Position numbers and translations under genes: made by a program | Notes under the pieces: generated by a model | The model's database searches: none | What the model saw: the letters and a program-made list of their open reading frames with translations, nothing else | What the model was told of the DNA's origin: nothing | From: Thermoflexales bacterium | GTDB taxonomy: Bacteria; Chloroflexota; Anaerolineae; S140-20 | Length of the DNA stretch: 7,551 bases | Reading direction: 5' to 3' | Assembly (NCBI GenBank): GCA_015484715.1 | Contig: WFUY01000359.1 | Coordinates: 1 to 7,551, forward strand | Shown here: one piece after another, positions 4,902-7,551 of the stretch | How the letters are laid out: every line of letters begins with the position of its first letter | Position numbering within the stretch: the stretch's first letter is position 1

Positions 4902-7551
4902 CCGACCCCTCCCGTCCCCTTCCCTGGTCCCGGTGGATCCTGCTCCTTTCCCTGTTCGGGGGCGTCCTTGCCCTCTTCCTCGCCCCCTTGACGACGCCCC
5001 ATCCTGCCCAGGCCGGCGACCCCTTCGCCGACCTGCAGCCCAACGAGTACACCTTCGTGGGGCGGCGGGGCACGACCTCCACGGCGACCTGGGACCCGAA
5101 CACCTACGAGGTGCGCATCAGCACCCCCGACAGCACCTTCCCCTGGGACTGGATCTCCTTCGTCAGCCCTGACGGCGTCATCTCGCTGGGGGGGCTGAGC
5201 GAGATCGGCCAGACCTTCGCCTTCTCCGACCCCAACAGCATCTCCGACGCGCAACCCGGAGACATCCTGCGGGTCAAGGGACGGGACGTTCACCTGCTGG
5301 CCCACCTGACCAAGATCGGCCTGGTCATCGGCAGCGGGGAGACGGCCCAACGAGCCTGGTTCTCCGAAGGGACCATCACCACCTACTTCCTGGCACCGGG
5401 CTACGTGGGCTACGAGGCGACGGTGCTGGGCCGTCAGGTCACCGTTCGCCTCTACACCATCGCTCCCGCTGCCTTCCAACCGGTTGGCGTCGTCGAGGTG
5501 ACGTTGGACGATCCGACCAACGCCCGGCTGGTTTTCGCCTCCGACCTGGAGCCGGCCCTGTCCTACCTTTACGCCGTCGAGTTCCGCAGTTCCCCCGACA
5601 CGCTGCTCCATTTCGACGCGGCCCAGCAAGCCATCGTCGGCGAGGGGGAGATTGACACCGACGACGAGCGGACTTACGGCCAGCCCATCACCACCTACCT
5701 CTACACGGACCAACCCCTCCATTCCTGGAGTGCCAACAACCTCCCCTTCGACCAGTACCTCAATGCCGACGTGCTGGACGGTCAGGTCGCCTCGGGGACC
5801 ACCGATGGCCGGTCAGCCCTCTCCATCCTCGCCCAGCCGGTCCAGCACTTCTACATCGGGAGCGTGGTGCTCGACGACGCCACCCGCAGCGATCCCAGCG
5901 GGCCGATGCAGACCTTAAACGATGCCCGGCTGGCAGCCCTGCACCAGTTGCCCATCGTGGATGCGCCCGATCTCCCCGCCTTCAAGTTCGTCAGCCTGAT
6001 GGCCAACCTGCTGAACAGCTATCTCATCAACCCCGGTGGCCGGATCTACGCCGTGGACAAGGCCCTCATCTACGCGCCGGATGACCTGATCCCCCTCATC
6101 ACCTTCCCGGAACTGTTGCCCGATGCCTGGGTGGCCGCCTACCGGGATATGCTGAACGCCTTTGCCAGCTACCAGTACACGGCAGGAGGCCAGGGCGAGT
6201 ATTGGTGGAAGCTCGACGGAACCGGTTACGGCCCCACTCCCGATTGGTACGCCGGCAACATCCCCGACGTCTACTACTTCGCCCCCGACGGGCAGATACT
6301 GACCCGGTGGCAGTATTCCGACGCCTACTCGACAGCCGAGTTTGTCAACGCCATCGCCGACCTCTATCGGGTGACCGGCGACCTCTCCTTCGTCCAGTCT
6401 CTGGAGGGGTCCCTGGACGCGGCCCTGAGCGCCCTTCAGACCTTCGACAGCGCTTACGACGCCGAGTTCGGCGAGGATGGCAACCGTTTTCCCAACCTCC
6501 TCTACCCGATGTCCGACCTGGGGACCATTCAGGGCGAGTACCCGGCGGAGTCAGGCCAGGTGATCGAGGCCTTCCGGGACGGGGCCGAATTGCTGGAGGC
6601 GCTGGGCCGGCCGGCCGACGCCCAGGCCCTACGTCAGGACTGGATCGCCCCGATGGAGGCCGCTTTCGACGCGACCTTCTGGGATGCCGGGTTGGGTTTC
6701 TACGCCCCTGTCGCCGACGCCCGCTCTGACTCCCACGCTGCGGGCACCTTTTACCAGGACAAGTGGTGCAGCACGCTGTTGCCTCCCCTGCGAAGCGATG
6801 TGGGCGACCAGAGGCTGGAGGCGATGCTGACGACCTACACCACCTCCGGCTTCTACGAACCGACCAACGACGTCCACTGGCTCTCCACGGACTCGGAGAA
6901 CTTTTACCAAGCTTATCCCTGGACCAACGGTTTTGTGATGGAAGGGGGATTCTTCGACGGCGTTCCCCCGGCCCTGCCGTCCATCGGCTACTACCAGATC
7001 GGCCAGAACGCGCTGGCCGACCAATACGCCAACATCTTCCTGAACCGTTGGGTCAACCTGGGGCCGTATGAGACGATGATGGAATACGACTACCAGGTGC
7101 CGGGCCGCTTCCAGGAGACGACCATCTACATCGAGCCCACCAGCGCTCCCTTGTGGGTGCTGTGGGAGGCCCTGGGGTTACAGGTGGATGGGCTGACGGT
7201 GACCGTCGCGCCTCGGATGGGTGGATCCTTCGTCGTCCGGGGGCTGCGGGTTACCAGCCAGGGGCTGTCGGCGACTTTCGACTACGCGCGGGATGAGTAC
7301 GGCTGCGAGTACCTGCGAGAGGTGGCGAACGAGGGGCTGACCATCGTGGCTCCCCAGGTGGGAGCCTGCGACCCGACTCCTACACCCACCAATACACCGA
7401 CCCCGACCGATACGCCGACGGCGACACCGACGCCGACGGATACGCCCACGCCTACCAACACTCCCACGCCGACGAACACACCGACCCCGACCAATACACC
7501 GACGCCCACGAACACACCGACGGCGACGCCGACACCGACGGATACGCCCAC
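4898..7551 (+). CDS. Large secreted protein, putative alpha/alpha-barrel glycosidase-like, Thr-Pro tail (partial)
   Basis: The frame is open for 884 codons from the ATG at 4898 to the window end with no stop. The N-terminus is a signal peptide: arginines at 6 and 12, a hydrophobic core 13-31 and an AQA cleavage site at 37-39. Residues 40 to about 370 look beta-rich (for example YLYAVEFRS). Residues about 378-760 alternate amphipathic helices with aromatic loops ([44 protein letters not shown]), recalling six-hairpin (alpha/alpha) glycosidases, but I cannot name a GH family or catalytic pair. A short beta region follows, then from residue 826 a [12 protein letters not shown] repeat typical of extracellular linkers or wall-spanning stalks. 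SD GAGGTGA (4884-4890) lies inside the crtC-like gene, which it overlaps by 4 nt. What lies after the linker (anchor or binding module) is missing. Secretion is well supported; glycosidase activity is a guess. Confidence 0.8.
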   Translation, partial: MTDPSRPLPWSRWILLLSLFGGVLALFLAPLTTPHPAQAGDPFADLQPNEYTFVGRRGTTSTATWDPNTYEVRISTPDSTFPWDWISFVSPDGVISLGGLSEIGQTFAFSDPNSISDAQPGDILRVKGRDVHLLAHLTKIGLVIGSGETAQRAWFSEGTITTYFLAPGYVGYEATVLGRQVTVRLYTIAPAAFQPVGVVEVTLDDPTNARLVFASDLEPALSYLYAVEFRSSPDTLLHFDAAQQAIVGEGEIDTDDERTYGQPITTYLYTDQPLHSWSANNLPFDQYLNADVLDGQVASGTTDGRSALSILAQPVQHFYIGSVVLDDATRSDPSGPMQTLNDARLAALHQLPIVDAPDLPAFKFVSLMANLLNSYLINPGGRIYAVDKALIYAPDDLIPLITFPELLPDAWVAAYRDMLNAFASYQYTAGGQGEYWWKLDGTGYGPTPDWYAGNIPDVYYFAPDGQILTRWQYSDAYSTAEFVNAIADLYRVTGDLSFVQSLEGSLDAALSALQTFDSAYDAEFGEDGNRFPNLLYPMSDLGTIQGEYPAESGQVIEAFRDGAELLEALGRPADAQALRQDWIAPMEAAFDATFWDAGLGFYAPVADARSDSHAAGTFYQDKWCSTLLPPLRSDVGDQRLEAMLTTYTTSGFYEPTNDVHWLSTDSENFYQAYPWTNGFVMEGGFFDGVPPALPSIGYYQIGQNALADQYANIFLNRWVNLGPYETMMEYDYQVPGRFQETTIYIEPTSAPLWVLWEALGLQVDGLTVTVAPRMGGSFVVRGLRVTSQGLSATFDYARDEYGCEYLREVANEGLTIVAPQVGACDPTPTPTNTPTPTDTPTATPTPTDTPTPTNTPTPTNTPTPTNTPTPTNTPTATPTPTDTP
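7373..7551 (+). repeat. Degenerate 18-bp tandem repeat encoding TPTPT(N/D)
   Basis: About ten imperfect units, mostly ACA CCG ACC CCG ACC AAT-like with synonymous third-base changes, run in frame to the window end. Two units are shortened to TPTA. The last 17 bases also occur from about 7433 within the array, which explains why assembly stopped here. Copy number may be collapsed. It is a coding linker and not a CRISPR, because there are no unique spacers. Confidence 0.9.

Noticed and set aside
4880..5722. 280-codon minus-strand frame over the secreted protein gene
   Set aside because: The plus frame has a signal peptide, an RBS and 884 uninterrupted codons. The minus frame is low-complexity Gly/Val/Asp shadow.
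6202..6729. 175-codon plus-strand frame in another phase
   Set aside because: It is an Arg-rich out-of-phase frame inside the secreted protein gene and is explained by GC bias.
7282..7551. Minus-strand VGVGV repeat protein, or CRISPR-like array
   Set aside because: It is the reverse complement of the Thr-Pro coding repeat. Units are contiguous and degenerate without spacers.

Overview
The window looks like a whole contig from a short-read metagenome or draft genome of a high-GC bacterium, most likely a Chloroflexota (Anaerolineae-like) lineage. This rests on the GC-rich coding sequence, the family mix and a Thr/Pro/Asn/Asp hexapeptide tail of the type common in secreted proteins of that phylum. 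No rRNA or other marker is present, so the assignment is an inference. The first 13 bases match the end of the Nextera/Tn5 adapter, and the next 86 bases form an almost perfect fold-back, so the left edge is a library artefact. The right edge stops inside a low-complexity repeat.

Layout: (1) 32-1660, minus strand, an APC-superfamily amino acid/cation transporter whose C-terminal UspA-like domain is cut off by the artefact. (2) 1661-2103, a divergent control region with a weak minus-strand promoter, a near-consensus plus-strand promoter (TTGACA-N17-TATACT) and a leader of about 300 nt that can form two competing RNA folds. (3) 2104-3639, a two-gene unit: a CysM-like PLP enzyme, then a JAMM/Mec-family protein that has lost its metal ligands. 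A bulged hairpin at 3677-3714 probably closes this unit. (4) 3804-7551, a second unit: a CrtC/AttH-type lipocalin-like protein overlapping by ATGA a large secreted protein with a probable alpha/alpha-barrel region and a Thr-Pro repeat tail that runs off the contig. This last gene is open for 884 codons.

How the genes fit together: in actinobacteria the CysM/CysO/Mec route makes cysteine by sulfurating O-phosphoserine from a CysO thiocarboxylate and releasing cysteine with the JAMM hydrolase Mec. Here the CysM-like and Mec-like genes are adjacent, but no CysO-like carrier is visible and the Mec-like protein looks catalytically dead. It may be a scaffold, sensor or carrier-binding pseudoenzyme. 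The divergent transporter may move an amino acid connected to this pathway, but nothing in the sequence fixes its substrate. The most interesting items are the Mec pseudoenzyme and the switch-like leader in front of the CysM-like gene.
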